In this document: positions 6,228 through 15,349 of the stretch, in pieces
Numbering within the stretch: the stretch's first letter is position 1
How the letters are laid out: every line of letters begins with the position of its first letter
Translations under genes and position numbers: made by a program
Notes under the pieces: generated by a model
What the model saw: the letters and a program-made list of their open reading frames with translations, nothing else
Told to the model about the DNA's origin: nothing
The model's database searches: none
DNA from: Syntrophaceae bacterium UBA6112
Lineage (GTDB): Bacteria; Desulfobacterota; Syntrophia; Syntrophales; UBA5619
Reading direction: 5' to 3'
NCBI GenBank assembly: GCA_002423465.1
Contig: DIWG01000083.1
Location: 1-64,000 of the forward strand
DNA length: 64,000 nucleotides

Positions 6228-8874
6228 AAAAATGTTTTTCGCATGCATCGCGGCGTTTTGGGTCATGATTCTCCTCGGACCGACTCCGGGGATATCCGCA
6301 GAAAACATCAAGATTATCGCTGTCTTCCCATTTGATGTCCACAGCACCTCCCCGGAGAAAGCGGCCGGCCTCCAGGAGACCATCTCCCGGGGAGTCGCCG
6401 CGGAACTGCTGAAATCGAAAACCGTCCGCCTGGTCGCACGGGAACAGATCACCGCCGGCACGAAGGGAAAACGGCTGAACGACGCTCTGGTGATCGCCGT
6501 GGGGAAAAAAGCCGGCGCCCTCTATGCCGTTTCGGGAAGCGTTTCCGAATTCGGGGACCGGATCAGCGTCGATGCCCGCTTGATCGATCTCCGGGAAGGA
6601 AAGGTCCTGCCGGGGGTCTTTGTTCAGGGCCGTGGCCGGCAGAATCTGGGCGCCATTCTGGCCCAGCTCCGGATGGATATCCTGACCCGGATCGCCGTCG
6701 ATGAGCGGATTGTCCGCGTCGAGTTCAAGGGCAATCGCAAGATCGAGGCCGTCGCCATCCAGCAGGTCCTCAAGAGCGCACCCGGAAATATCTTTACAGA
6801 TGCGGATCTTTCCGCCGACATCAAGGCCATCTTTAAAATGGGCTACTTCGACGACGTCACCGCGGAGGTTGCGGACGTCCCCGAGGGAAAGGCGATCACC
6901 TTTGTCGTCGTGGAGAAACCCATGATCACGGAGATCCGGATCCTGGGAAACAACGCCGTTAAAAAGGACGACATCGAAGGCGCCATGAGCGTCCGTAGCC
7001 GGCAGACTGTAAACCCCGAAAAGCTCAAGAACGACATGGAGAAGATCAAGATCCTCTATGACAGCAAAGGGTTCTACAACGCCGAAATCCGTTATACGAT
7101 CGAGAAGTCGGGCGAACGGGACGTCCACATCGTCGTCAGCATCATCGAAAACGAGAAGCTCTTCATCCGGGACATCAGCTTCGAGGGCAATCGGACCTTC
7201 ACCACGAAGGAACTGAAGAACATGATGACCACGAATGAATGGGGAATCCTCCACTTCTTCACCGACTCCGGCCTCCTCAAGAAGGATCAGCTTAAACAGG
7301 ACGTGGGAAAACTCAGCGCCTTCTATATGAACAACGGCTTCATCAATGTCCAGATCGGCGAACCGATCATCACGTACGACCGCAACGGGATACGCATCAA
7401 AATTCCCATCTCGGAGGGGAGGCAGTTCCGCGTCGGCAAAGTCGCGATCACCGGAGACGAGATCACGATCCCCCGTGCGGAGCTCTTTGCAAAGCTTCAG
7501 ATCCGGAAGAGGGACTTCTACGACCGGGAAGCGATCATGAAGGACCTGGATTTCCTGACCCAAGCCTGCAACGACGAGGGTTATGCCAGCGCCGACGTCG
7601 TCCCTCGCACCGAACCGCAGGAGAAGACTCAAACCGTCGACGTGACCTACCAGATCAACAAAGCGAATCTCGTTTATTTCAATCGAATCAACATCACCGG
7701 CAACAACAAAACGAGAGACAAGGTGATCCGCCGCCAGCTCTCCGTGGTGGAGGGAGATCTCTACAGCCGGACCAAGCTCAAGAAAAGCTACATGGCCCTG
7801 AACCAACTGCGCTACTTCGAGGAAATCGATTTCCAGAGCGAGAAGGGTCCCGTGGAGAACCTGACGGATGTCAACATCCGTATCAAGGAGAAGCCGACCG
7901 GGATCTTCAGCATTGGCGTCGGCTACAGCGCCCTGGACCATGCGATCGCTACGGCTCAGGTCTCCCAGCAGAACCTCTTCGGACGCGGCCAAATCCTGAG
8001 CCTCAAAGCAAGCATCGGCTCAAGCTCCACGCTCTACGACCTATCCTTCACCGAACCCTGGCTCTTCGACATACCCCTCTGGAGCAAATTCGATCTCTGG
8101 AATCTTTACCGGGAATACGACTCCTACAAGCTTGATTCGAAGGGATTCAGCGCCACGGTGGGCTACCCTCTCTGGCCGCCGTACGTGACCGGGTATCTCG
8201 GATATCGCCTGTCTCTCAACAATGTAAAGGACATTTTGGACACGGCCTCCTATTACATCAAGAAACAGGCGGGGGAAACGACGAGCAGCGGCGTCACCGT
8301 CACTCTGACACGAGACTCGACGGACGATCCGATATTCCCGTCCACCGGATCGAAGAACAGCGCCTCGGTTGAATATACCGGCGGCCCCTTCTTGGGCGAT
8401 GTCAGCTATACCCGTTACGGCGCGAGTTCCTCCTGGTTTTTGCCGCTTCCCTTGGACACGGTCCTCGGTCTCCGCGGACGGATCGGCTACATGCAACCCA
8501 ACGAGGGAAAAGAGGTGCCGATCTTTGAAAGGTACTATCTTGGAGGAATCAACTCCCTTCGCGGTCTCCGGGAAGTGGGACCAAAAGATCCCGCGACGGG
8601 GGACGTTATCGGGGGGCTGACGATGTTGAACTTCAATGTCGATTATATTTTCCCGCTGATCAAGAACGCAGGGATGAAGGGGGTTCTCTTCTTCGACACG
8701 GGAAATTCGTGGGAAAGCGGCTACCACCTGGGCGACATGCGGAGAACGGCCGGCGTCGGCATCCGCTGGTATTCGCCGATCGGGCCGCTGCGTCTGGAGT
8801 GGGGTTATGTCCTCGACAGGAAGGAGGACGAATCCCCAAGCCGTTGGGAATTCACGATCGGAATGTTCATGTAA
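6214..8874 (+). CDS. bamA: Outer-membrane protein assembly factor BamA with an extra N-terminal TolB-like domain
   Basis: Central insertase of the BAM complex, folding beta-barrel proteins into the outer membrane. Residues 1-28 are a signal peptide. Residues about 30-160 (IKIIAVFPFDVHS...KTVRLVAREQ...GKKAGALYAVSGSV) resemble the TolB N-terminal or CsgG-like alpha/beta domain and are not part of enterobacterial BamA. Five POTRA domains follow from about 167, beginning at VRVEFKGNRKIEA, ITEIRILGNNAVKK, LFIRDISFEGNRTF, FRVGKVAITGDE and VYFNRINITGNNKT. The barrel spans about 565-886 and contains the lid-loop GGINSLRGLREVGP. The last residues EFTIGMFM end in Met, with the aromatic at the penultimate position, which is unusual for a beta-signal. 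Skp follows. Confidence 0.94.
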   Translation: MTVNKKMFFACIAAFWVMILLGPTPGISAENIKIIAVFPFDVHSTSPEKAAGLQETISRGVAAELLKSKTVRLVAREQITAGTKGKRLNDALVIAVGKKAGALYAVSGSVSEFGDRISVDARLIDLREGKVLPGVFVQGRGRQNLGAILAQLRMDILTRIAVDERIVRVEFKGNRKIEAVAIQQVLKSAPGNIFTDADLSADIKAIFKMGYFDDVTAEVADVPEGKAITFVVVEKPMITEIRILGNNAVKKDDIEGAMSVRSRQTVNPEKLKNDMEKIKILYDSKGFYNAEIRYTIEKSGERDVHIVVSIIENEKLFIRDISFEGNRTFTTKELKNMMTTNEWGILHFFTDSGLLKKDQLKQDVGKLSAFYMNNGFINVQIGEPIITYDRNGIRIKIPISEGRQFRVGKVAITGDEITIPRAELFAKLQIRKRDFYDREAIMKDLDFLTQACNDEGYASADVVPRTEPQEKTQTVDVTYQINKANLVYFNRINITGNNKTRDKVIRRQLSVVEGDLYSRTKLKKSYMALNQLRYFEEIDFQSEKGPVENLTDVNIRIKEKPTGIFSIGVGYSALDHAIATAQVSQQNLFGRGQILSLKASIGSSSTLYDLSFTEPWLFDIPLWSKFDLWNLYREYDSYKLDSKGFSATVGYPLWPPYVTGYLGYRLSLNNVKDILDTASYYIKKQAGETTSSGVTVTLTRDSTDDPIFPSTGSKNSASVEYTGGPFLGDVSYTRYGASSSWFLPLPLDTVLGLRGRIGYMQPNEGKEVPIFERYYLGGINSLRGLREVGPKDPATGDVIGGLTMLNFNVDYIFPLIKNAGMKGVLFFDTGNSWESGYHLGDMRRTAGVGIRWYSPIGPLRLEWGYVLDRKEDESPSRWEFTIGMFM

Positions 8875-8881
8875 AAAAACT

Positions 8882-8902
8882 GGAGGGCTGATTTTGCCCT
8901 CC
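8882..8902 (+). terminator. Hairpin between bamA and skp
   Basis: GGAGGGC and GCCCTCC form a perfect 7-bp stem with loop TGATTTT, 7 bp after the bamA stop. Only TAAACG follows, not a T-run. It is therefore a weak terminator or an RNA-processing hairpin. Confidence 0.4.
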
Positions 8903-8937
8903 TAAACGTCGTTCACACAGGAAAGGGGAAATGTTTC

Positions 8938-9471
8938 ATGAAAAGATTGGGTTGGATCGTTGCAACGGTTTTAACATTGAGCCTCGCCTTCGCGGCCTCT
9001 CCCGCCGCGGCGGCCGAAAAAATTGGGTTCGTTAATATCCAGGAAGTCATGGTCACTTCCACCTTCGGTAAAAAAGAGGGCGAGGATCTGCGGAAGAATA
9101 TCGAGAAAACAAAAGCATTGCTCCAAGAAAAGGAAACCGAGTTGAAGAAGCTCAAGGATGAGCTCGAAAAGCAGCGGCCGCTCCTCAAGGAAGAGATCAT
9201 GAAGGAGAGGGAAATTGCCTTTCAGAAGAAACTCCGGGACTACCAGAACCTGGTCAAGGATTCCAACGAGGAGCTCCAGGTGAAGGACCAGGAGCTTGCG
9301 AAGAAGATGATCCCGGAGATCCTGAAACTGGTCCAGGCGATCGGCGAAAAAGAGAAATTCAGCATGATCATCGACGTTGGTCAGATTCCCTTGGCTTACC
9401 ACACGAGGGAGAACGACCTGACAAAGCGGGTGATTGACGAATTCAACAAGACGTACAAGCCCAAAAAGTAG
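8938..9471 (+). CDS. skp: Periplasmic OmpH/Skp family chaperone
   Basis: Periplasmic trimeric chaperone holding unfolded outer-membrane proteins for BamA. Residues 1-26 are a signal peptide ending SPAAAA, then mature EKIGFVNIQEVM, the family's conserved start. Residues about 45-140 are a long charged coiled coil (LQEKETELKKLKDELEKQ and following), the tentacle part of Skp. The 177-residue length is normal. A GAAAGGGGAAA ribosome site lies just upstream of the ATG. Placement between bamA and lpxD is the classical bacterial arrangement. Confidence 0.9.
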   Translation: MKRLGWIVATVLTLSLAFAASPAAAAEKIGFVNIQEVMVTSTFGKKEGEDLRKNIEKTKALLQEKETELKKLKDELEKQRPLLKEEIMKEREIAFQKKLRDYQNLVKDSNEELQVKDQELAKKMIPEILKLVQAIGEKEKFSMIIDVGQIPLAYHTRENDLTKRVIDEFNKTYKPKK

Positions 9472-9490
9472 CAGAGACGAGAAAACGAAA

Positions 9491-10531
9491 TTGAAGAAAG
9501 CATTGAACGAGATCGCCGCGTTTCTGGACGGCAGTGTCAGCGGCGACGGCGGGATTGTGATCGAACGGCTCCAAGGGATCGATGAGGCCGGCCCGGGGGA
9601 TCTCACCTTTGTGGCCAACCCGAAATACCGGAAAAAGATGCAGACCACGGGTGCGAGCGCCATTGTCGTCGCCCCGGGAACCGTATGCCCCGGGAAAAGC
9701 CTCTTGATCGTCGCGGAACCCTATGTCGCCTGGGGCCGATTGCTGGCCCTTTTCCATCCCGAGGACGAAGAAAGCGCGGGAATCAGCCAAAATGCAACCA
9801 TCGAAGCCGGGGCCGACGTTTCATCGGAAGCCGCGGTCTATCCCGGCGTCCACGTCTGCCGCGGGGCGCGCATCGAAAAACGGGCCGTTCTCTACCCGGG
9901 GGTCTTCATCGGCCGGGACGCGGTCGTCGGCGAGGCCTCCGTGCTTTATCCCGGCGTCACCGTCTACCGGCGGTGCCGTATCGGTCGGCGGGTCGTTCTC
10001 CATGCGGGTGTTGTCATCGGCAGCGACGGATTCGGATTCGCTCTTCCGGGACGGGAAAACCGGAAGATCCCGCAGGTCGGTTATGTCCAGATCGACGACG
10101 ACGTGGAAATTGGCGCAAACACGACGATCGACCGCGGCGCCTTGGGCCGGACCTGGATCCAGAAGGGGGTGAAGATCGACAACCTCGTCCAGATCGCCCA
10201 CAATGTGGTGATCGGGGAGTATTCCGTCATCGTCGCCCAGGTCGGCATCTCAGGCAGCTCGCAATTGGGCAAGGGGGTCGTTATCGGCGGCCAGGCGGGG
10301 CTCGTCGGCCACATCCGGATCGGGGACGGCGTCATGGCGGCGGCCCAAGCCGGCGTTCACAAAGATGTCCCAGCGGGCCGGATCGTTGCCGGAACCCCCC
10401 ACATGCCGCATCGGGAGTGGCTCAAGATGTCGGCCTGCCTCCCGAAACTCCCGGAGATGCGCGAGACCCTTGCCGCCCTGAAACAACGGGTTGCGGCCCT
10501 GGAGAAAAAAGCAGAGAAGGAAATTTTATGA
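9491..10531 (+). CDS. lpxD: UDP-3-O-(3-hydroxyacyl)glucosamine N-acyltransferase LpxD
   Basis: Third step of lipid A synthesis: adds an N-linked hydroxyacyl chain to UDP-3-O-acyl-glucosamine. An N-terminal uridine-binding domain (about 1-100, with PGDLTFVANPKY) precedes a left-handed beta-helix of hexapeptide repeats (100-310). IAHNVVIGEY carries the catalytic histidine. A C-terminal helix rich in Lys/Ala/Leu follows. I prefer the TTG at 9491 (346 residues, beginning LKKALNEIAAFL), because the upstream in-frame ATG at 9434 lies inside skp. The stop overlaps the lpxA start as ATGA. The fabZ gene usually found between lpxD and lpxA is absent. Confidence 0.93.
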   Translation: MKKALNEIAAFLDGSVSGDGGIVIERLQGIDEAGPGDLTFVANPKYRKKMQTTGASAIVVAPGTVCPGKSLLIVAEPYVAWGRLLALFHPEDEESAGISQNATIEAGADVSSEAAVYPGVHVCRGARIEKRAVLYPGVFIGRDAVVGEASVLYPGVTVYRRCRIGRRVVLHAGVVIGSDGFGFALPGRENRKIPQVGYVQIDDDVEIGANTTIDRGALGRTWIQKGVKIDNLVQIAHNVVIGEYSVIVAQVGISGSSQLGKGVVIGGQAGLVGHIRIGDGVMAAAQAGVHKDVPAGRIVAGTPHMPHREWLKMSACLPKLPEMRETLAALKQRVAALEKKAEKEIL

Positions 10532-11307
10532 AGATCCACCCTACGGCAGTCATTTCCCCCGACGCGACGCTTGCGGAAGGGGTCGAGGTCGGACCATACA
10601 GCATCATCGGACCCGACGTCCATATCGGAAAGAACACGCTCATCGGCCCCCATGTGGTTATCGAGACCCGCACCGACATCGGCGAGGAGAACCGGATCAC
10701 CCAATTCGCCTCCATCGGCGGCCCGCCCCAGGATCTGAAATACCGGGGGGAGCCGACGCGGGTCGTCATCGGCAACCGCAACATCATCAAGGAGTATGTG
10801 ACGATAAACCGGTCAACCACCGCGGACATCGGGGTCACCCTCATCGGCGATGACAACCTCCTTATGGCCTATTGCCACGTAGCCCACAACTGCAAGCTGG
10901 GGAACCACGTCATCATGTCCAACGCGGCGAACCTCGGCGGCCACATCCACGTGGAAGATTACGCGATCATCGGGGGGATGACGGGCGTCCACCAGTTCAC
11001 CCGGATCGGCGCCCACTGCATCATCGGCGGCGCCTCGGCGGTAACCAAGGATATCCCCCCTTTCGTCATGGCCTCCGGCAACTTCGCAAAACTCTTCGGT
11101 CTGAACATGATCGGCCTGAAGCGGCGGGGGTTTCCAGACGAGACCGTCGCGGCCCTCAAAGAGGCCTACCGGATCGTTTTTCGCTCCTCGTTGCTCCTCA
11201 CCGTCGCCATCCGGAAAGCCGAACAGGAGGTGGAAGACCTGCCCGAGGTCCGGCAGTTCCTCGATTTCATCCGGAAATCGGAAAGGGGGATCTGCCGGGA
11301 TAAATAG
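10528..11307 (+). CDS. lpxA: UDP-N-acetylglucosamine O-acyltransferase LpxA
   Basis: First step of lipid A synthesis: transfers a 3-hydroxyacyl chain from ACP to the 3-position of UDP-GlcNAc. 259 residues, the standard length. MKIHPTAVISPDATL starts a left-handed beta-helix. The conserved MAYCHVAHNCKLGNHVIMSN contains the catalytic His, and GGMTGVHQFTRIGAHC is an LpxA signature. The C-terminal helical part (NMIGLKRRGF, then AYRIVFRS) is typical. The start is coupled to the lpxD stop. A palindromic repeat follows 7 bp after the stop. Confidence 0.95.
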   Translation: MKIHPTAVISPDATLAEGVEVGPYSIIGPDVHIGKNTLIGPHVVIETRTDIGEENRITQFASIGGPPQDLKYRGEPTRVVIGNRNIIKEYVTINRSTTADIGVTLIGDDNLLMAYCHVAHNCKLGNHVIMSNAANLGGHIHVEDYAIIGGMTGVHQFTRIGAHCIIGGASAVTKDIPPFVMASGNFAKLFGLNMIGLKRRGFPDETVAALKEAYRIVFRSSLLLTVAIRKAEQEVEDLPEVRQFLDFIRKSERGICRDK

Positions 11308-11314
11308 GATAAAT

Positions 11315-11360
11315 AGGGACAGCGCCCTATTATTTCCGGAAATAATAAAGCGCTGTCCCT
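11315..11360. repeat. REP-like palindrome copy 1 (46 bp), lpxA to Gfo/Idh gap
   Basis: AGGGACAGCGC and GCGCTGTCCCT are perfect 11-nt terminal arms, and ATTATTTCC/GGAAATAAT a perfect 9-nt inner stem; only a 3-bp step (CCT/AAA) is unpaired. There is essentially no loop, so it is a cruciform-type palindrome. It shares AGGGACAGCGCCCTAT with copy 2. Confidence 0.8.
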
Positions 11361-11377
11361 CGGTCAGACATTGAGCT

Positions 11378-12385
11378 ATGATGGAAAAGATCAGAATCGG
11401 CGTTGTGGGGACCGGCCATCTGGGTCGCTACCACATCCAGAAATACCTGAAAATGCCGGAATGTCGGGTTGTCGGCGTCGCCGACGTCGTGGAGGAAAAT
11501 GCCCGGAAGGCCACCGCCGGCTGCAACTGTGAGGTCTTGACGGACTACCGCGGGCTTCTGGGAAAGGTCGACGCCGTTTCAATCGCCGTGCCGACCGGCG
11601 CCCACCATGAGGTCGCCTCGCTTTTTCTCAAGGCAGGCGTGGATGTGCTGCTGGAAAAACCGATTGCAACGACACTCGCCGAAGCGGACGAACTGATTGC
11701 CCTCGCCGGGGCGAAAAGGTTGGTCTTTCAGATCGGTTTCATCGAGCGGTTCAACCCGGCCATCACCGCCCTCCGCTCGGTCATGGGGACGCCCCTCTTC
11801 ATCGAATCGCATCGCCTCCACCCCTTCTTCGAACGCGGTACGGACGTGGACGTTATTCTCGATCTAATGGTACATGACCTCGATATCATTAATCTTTTTG
11901 TAAACGCCCCGGTGGAGACCGTGGACGCCGTCGGGGTCTCGGTTCTCTCGGACAAAGTGGACATCGCCAACGCCCGTCTCACATTTGCAGGCGGCTGCGT
12001 GGCAAACATCACCGCGAGCCGGATCACGGGGAAGACCCTGCAGAAGATCCGTTTCTTCGGCATCGAAGGGTATCACGCCGTCGACTTCAACAAGCGTGAA
12101 CTGGTCTCGCTGAACCGGAGAAGCGGCGCCGGCGGTCAGATTGAAATCACGGAGAATCCCGTCCAGATCCCGACGGCGGATCCGCTGGAGGAGGAGATTC
12201 GTTGCTTCGTCCAGGCGGTGGCCGATCGGAAACCGCCGCCGGTATCCGGCAAGGACGGGCGCGATGCGCTGGAGTTGGCCCTGCGCATCAACGAAGCGAT
12301 CATTCGGAACCGGAAACGGGCTCCTTTCCTCGCCGCCGGCGCGCTTAATCCGGGAACGGCCGGGAAAGGACGGACGCAGCCGTGA
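11378..12385 (+). CDS. Gfo/Idh/MocA family NAD(P)-dependent oxidoreductase in the lipid A operon
   Basis: A sugar-type dehydrogenase with an N-terminal Rossmann fold (IGVVGTGHLGRYHIQKY, then DVVEENARKA), the family's EKP motif (LLEKPIATT, near 98) and the catalytic-site LMVHDLDI near 166. 335 residues. Members of this family sit between lpxA and lpxB in several Deltaproteobacteria, and GnnA (UDP-GlcNAc 3-dehydrogenase, for diamino lipid A) belongs to the same superfamily. No GnnB-like aminotransferase is near, so a GnnA role is only a possibility. The first two codons are ATGATG with a weak ribosome site. The stop overlaps the GTG start of lpxB. Confidence 0.85.
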   Translation: MMEKIRIGVVGTGHLGRYHIQKYLKMPECRVVGVADVVEENARKATAGCNCEVLTDYRGLLGKVDAVSIAVPTGAHHEVASLFLKAGVDVLLEKPIATTLAEADELIALAGAKRLVFQIGFIERFNPAITALRSVMGTPLFIESHRLHPFFERGTDVDVILDLMVHDLDIINLFVNAPVETVDAVGVSVLSDKVDIANARLTFAGGCVANITASRITGKTLQKIRFFGIEGYHAVDFNKRELVSLNRRSGAGGQIEITENPVQIPTADPLEEEIRCFVQAVADRKPPPVSGKDGRDALELALRINEAIIRNRKRAPFLAAGALNPGTAGKGRTQP

Positions 12386-13521
12386 GTGCGCAGAAGGTCA
12401 TGATCGTAGCTGGAGAGGCCTCCGGGGATCTCCACGGTGGGAACCTTGTCCGGGCGATGCGCCGGATCGATCCGGACCTCCGCTTCTCCGGCGTCGGGGG
12501 GAAAAACATGCGGGAGGCGGGGGTCGTACTCCTCGCCGAAGCCGCCGACATGGCCGTGGTGGGCCTGACGGAGGTGATCTTCAAGCTCGGAATGATCCTC
12601 CGGGTGATGAGCCGCCTGAAGGCCTCGCTGAAAAAGGACCAGCCCGACCTCGTCATCCTGATCGACTATCCGGATTTCAATCTCCCGCTCGCCCGCGCCG
12701 CCCGGAAGCGAGGCATCAAAGTTCTTTACTATATCAGCCCGCAGGTGTGGGCCTGGCGGAAGGGCCGGATCGAAACGATCCGGAAAAGTGTGGATCGGAT
12801 GGTCGTCATCCTCCCGTTCGAGGAAAAATTCTACCGGGATGCCGGGGTCGACGTCACTTTTGTCGGGCATCCGCTCCTGGATGAGGTGCGGAAAAAATAT
12901 ACGCAGCCGGAAGCGCTGAAACGTTTCGGCCTCCAGGAAGAGGCAATCACGGTTGCCGTCCTCCCCGGGAGCCGCCGGAGCGAGGTGGCCGTACTCCTGC
13001 CGGAGATGCTCCGCGCCTGCCGGATTCTGACGGAGAAGATCTCCCCGCTCCAATTCATATTGCCGATTGCCGGAACGCTCGATCCCACCTTCATCAGGGA
13101 CATCCTTCGGCAGTTTCCCGTCCGGGTGAATGTCATTCCGGACGAGATCTACGACGTCATTGCAGTCGCCGACGCTGCCATCGTCGCCTCGGGAACGGCG
13201 ACACTGGAAACGGCGCTTCTGGAAATCCCGATGGTCGTTGTCTATAAGGTCTCCGGCGTTTCTTACGCCATCGGCCGGAGGTTCATCTGTGTGGACCACA
13301 TCAGCCTGGTAAACCTCATCGCCGGACGCGCCGTCGTCCCCGAACTGATCCAGGCGGAGGCCACCCCGGAGCGGATCGCCGCAGAGGTGAGAGAGATCGT
13401 CACCCGGCGAGGAAAAGCGCGGGAGATGAAGTCCGCACTCGCCGAGATCCGGGGAAAATTGGGAACGCCCGGAGCCTCGCAGCGGACGGCACGGATCGCC
13501 TGCGACATGCTTTTTAATTAG
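12382..13521 (+). CDS. lpxB: Lipid-A-disaccharide synthase LpxB
   Basis: Glycosyltransferase family 19 enzyme joining UDP-2,3-diacyl-glucosamine and lipid X into the lipid A disaccharide at the inner membrane. The N-terminal GEASGDLHGGNLVRAM is the family signature. KVLYYISPQVWAWRKGR and LPGSRRSEV are also conserved. 379 residues is normal length. The GTG start at 12382 overlaps the preceding TGA (GTGA). The last codons (LFN and the TAG stop) lie inside the left arm of palindrome copy 2, so the repeat has fixed the C-terminus. Confidence 0.95.
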   Translation: MSAQKVMIVAGEASGDLHGGNLVRAMRRIDPDLRFSGVGGKNMREAGVVLLAEAADMAVVGLTEVIFKLGMILRVMSRLKASLKKDQPDLVILIDYPDFNLPLARAARKRGIKVLYYISPQVWAWRKGRIETIRKSVDRMVVILPFEEKFYRDAGVDVTFVGHPLLDEVRKKYTQPEALKRFGLQEEAITVAVLPGSRRSEVAVLLPEMLRACRILTEKISPLQFILPIAGTLDPTFIRDILRQFPVRVNVIPDEIYDVIAVADAAIVASGTATLETALLEIPMVVVYKVSGVSYAIGRRFICVDHISLVNLIAGRAVVPELIQAEATPERIAAEVREIVTRRGKAREMKSALAEIRGKLGTPGASQRTARIACDMLFN

Positions 13522-13579
13522 GGACAGCGCCCTATTTATTATCCTGGAAAATAAATAGGGCGCTGTCCCCAATTAAAAA
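13511..13579. repeat. REP-like palindrome copy 2 (69 bp), lpxB to msbA gap
   Basis: Outer arms TTTTTAATT/AATTAAAAA extend into GGGACAGCGCCCTATTTAT and its complement, so over 25 nt pair on each side of an ATCCTGG-like centre. It includes the lpxB stop codon and ends just before the GGAG ribosome site of msbA. The sequence is nearly identical to copy 1 in its GGGACAGCGC part. Confidence 0.85.
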
Positions 13580-13591
13580 GGAGAGTAACCG

Positions 13592-15349
13592 GTGGACATT
13601 TTCAAAAGACTGCTCAATCTGGCCAAACCGCATGCGCTCAAATTTTTCGCCGCCATGGTCTGCATGCTCGTCGTCGGCGCGACAACCTCGGCGCTTGCCT
13701 TTCTCGTCAAACCGACCCTCGACGAGATTTTTCTGAAGCAAAACGCTGACATGCTCAAGATAATTCCGCTCGCCGTCGTCGGGATTTACATTGTGAAGGG
13801 GGTTTGCAGCTACACCCAGACCGTCCTGATGAACTTCATCGGCCAGCGGATCGTCGCCGACCTGCGGGCGGAACTCTACCGAAAAATCCAGACCCAGTCG
13901 CTCGCCTTCTTCACAAAAAATCCGACCGGAATTCTCATGTCCCGGATCACAAACGATGTCGGATTCATCCAGGGGGCCGTTTCGGAAGCGGTCACCGCCC
14001 TCTTGAAGGACTCTTTCACCCTGGTCTGCCTTGTATTCGTCATCTTCTACCGCGACTGGCAGTTGGCCATCATTGCAATGTTCGTCTTTCCGCTTGCCGT
14101 CTACCCCATCGCCAAGTTCGGCCAGAAGATGCGGCAGGTGGCGACGCGAATGCAGGTCACCCTGGGCAGCCTCACCACGCTGCTTCAGGAGACGATCTCC
14201 GGGACGCGAATCGTCAAGGCTTTCAGTATGGAAGAATACGAAAATAAACGGTTTTCCGTTGAGAACGAGCGCCTTTTCCGCCTCTACCTGAAGTCGGTTT
14301 CGATCAACGCCGTCTCCAGCCCCTTCATGGAATTTCTCGGCGGCCTCGGCATCTCGGCGATCATCTTCTACGGCGGTTACCAGGTGATCCACGGCCAATC
14401 GACGCCGGGGACCTTCTTCTCTTTTCTCACGGCGTTGATCATGCTCTACGAACCGGTGAAACGTCTGACCAACGTGAACAACACGATCCAGCAGGGGATC
14501 GCCGGCGCCGAGCGGGTTTTCGGCATCATCGACCTGGTCCCGGAGATCCGGAACCGCACCGACGCCGTACCCCTCCCCCGGATCGCCCGGGAAATCGAAA
14601 TCCGGAACGTTACCTTTCGCTACGAGGAGACACCGGTCCTCCGGAAGATCGATCTCCGTATCCGGGCCGGCGAGGTGATCGCCTTTGTGGGGATGAGCGG
14701 GGGGGGAAAAACGACGCTCGTCAACCTGATCCCCCGCTTCTACGACGTGGCGGAAGGGATGATCCTGATCGACAACCGCGACATACGCGACGTCACCATT
14801 GAATCGCTCCGGGGACAGATCGCGATCGTGACCCAACAGACGATCCTCTTCAACGACACGGTGCGGAACAACATTGCCTACGGCGACATCGTAAAGACGG
14901 AGGAGGAGATCGTCGCCGCCGCGAAGGCCGCGAACGCCCACGATTTCATCATGCGCCTGCCGAAAGGATATGACACCCTCATCGGCGAGCAGGGAACGAA
15001 GCTCTCCGGCGGCGAGCGCCAGCGGATCTCGATCGCCCGCGCCCTGCTCAAGGACGCCCCGATCCTGATTCTCGACGAGGCGACCTCCTCTCTTGATTCG
15101 GAGGCGGAAATCGAAGTCCAGGATGCGCTGGAGAATCTCATGAAGGGCCGGACTACGCTGGTCATCGCCCACCGCCTCTCCACAATCCGAAACGCCGACC
15201 GAATTATTGTCCTCGTGAACGGGGAGATCCGGGAGGAGGGAACGCATGAAACCCTGCTCGTCCGCCAGGGGGAATACTGCCGCCTCTACAATATGCAGTT
15301 CAAGGAGAACGGCAGGAGCGACGATAAACAGGGGGCGCTTGGCAAATAG
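13592..15349 (+). CDS. msbA: Lipid A export ABC transporter, ATPase/permease MsbA type
   Basis: Half-transporter that flips core-lipid A across the inner membrane using ATP. Residues 1-320 hold six membrane segments, with the coupling region FSMEEYENKRF. The ATPase domain shows Walker A GMSGGGKTT, signature LSGGERQRISIARALL, Walker B ILILDEATSSLD and switch IAHRLSTI. 585 residues, normal. The GTG start has a GGAGAG site upstream. The gene lies between lpxB and lpxK, supporting the lipid A role over a generic exporter. Its TAG stop is within palindrome copy 3. Confidence 0.92.
   Translation: MDIFKRLLNLAKPHALKFFAAMVCMLVVGATTSALAFLVKPTLDEIFLKQNADMLKIIPLAVVGIYIVKGVCSYTQTVLMNFIGQRIVADLRAELYRKIQTQSLAFFTKNPTGILMSRITNDVGFIQGAVSEAVTALLKDSFTLVCLVFVIFYRDWQLAIIAMFVFPLAVYPIAKFGQKMRQVATRMQVTLGSLTTLLQETISGTRIVKAFSMEEYENKRFSVENERLFRLYLKSVSINAVSSPFMEFLGGLGISAIIFYGGYQVIHGQSTPGTFFSFLTALIMLYEPVKRLTNVNNTIQQGIAGAERVFGIIDLVPEIRNRTDAVPLPRIAREIEIRNVTFRYEETPVLRKIDLRIRAGEVIAFVGMSGGGKTTLVNLIPRFYDVAEGMILIDNRDIRDVTIESLRGQIAIVTQQTILFNDTVRNNIAYGDIVKTEEEIVAAAKAANAHDFIMRLPKGYDTLIGEQGTKLSGGERQRISIARALLKDAPILILDEATSSLDSEAEIEVQDALENLMKGRTTLVIAHRLSTIRNADRIIVLVNGEIREEGTHETLLVRQGEYCRLYNMQFKENGRSDDKQGALGK

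Noticed and set aside
6148..7992. Long open frame (614 codons) antisense to bamA
   Set aside because: High-GC codon-position artefact; no ribosome site, and bamA is unambiguous on the other strand.
9685..11307. 540-codon frame that would fuse an unknown N-terminus to LpxA
   Set aside because: The part before 10528 lies in the wrong frame of lpxD; LpxA starts at the ATG coupled to the lpxD stop.
12136..13572. 478-codon open frame antisense to lpxB
   Set aside because: Shadow of lpxB; no domain features.
13532..15247. 571-codon open frame antisense to msbA
   Set aside because: Mirror frame of a clear ABC transporter; composition of Arg/Asp/Gly typical of a shadow frame.
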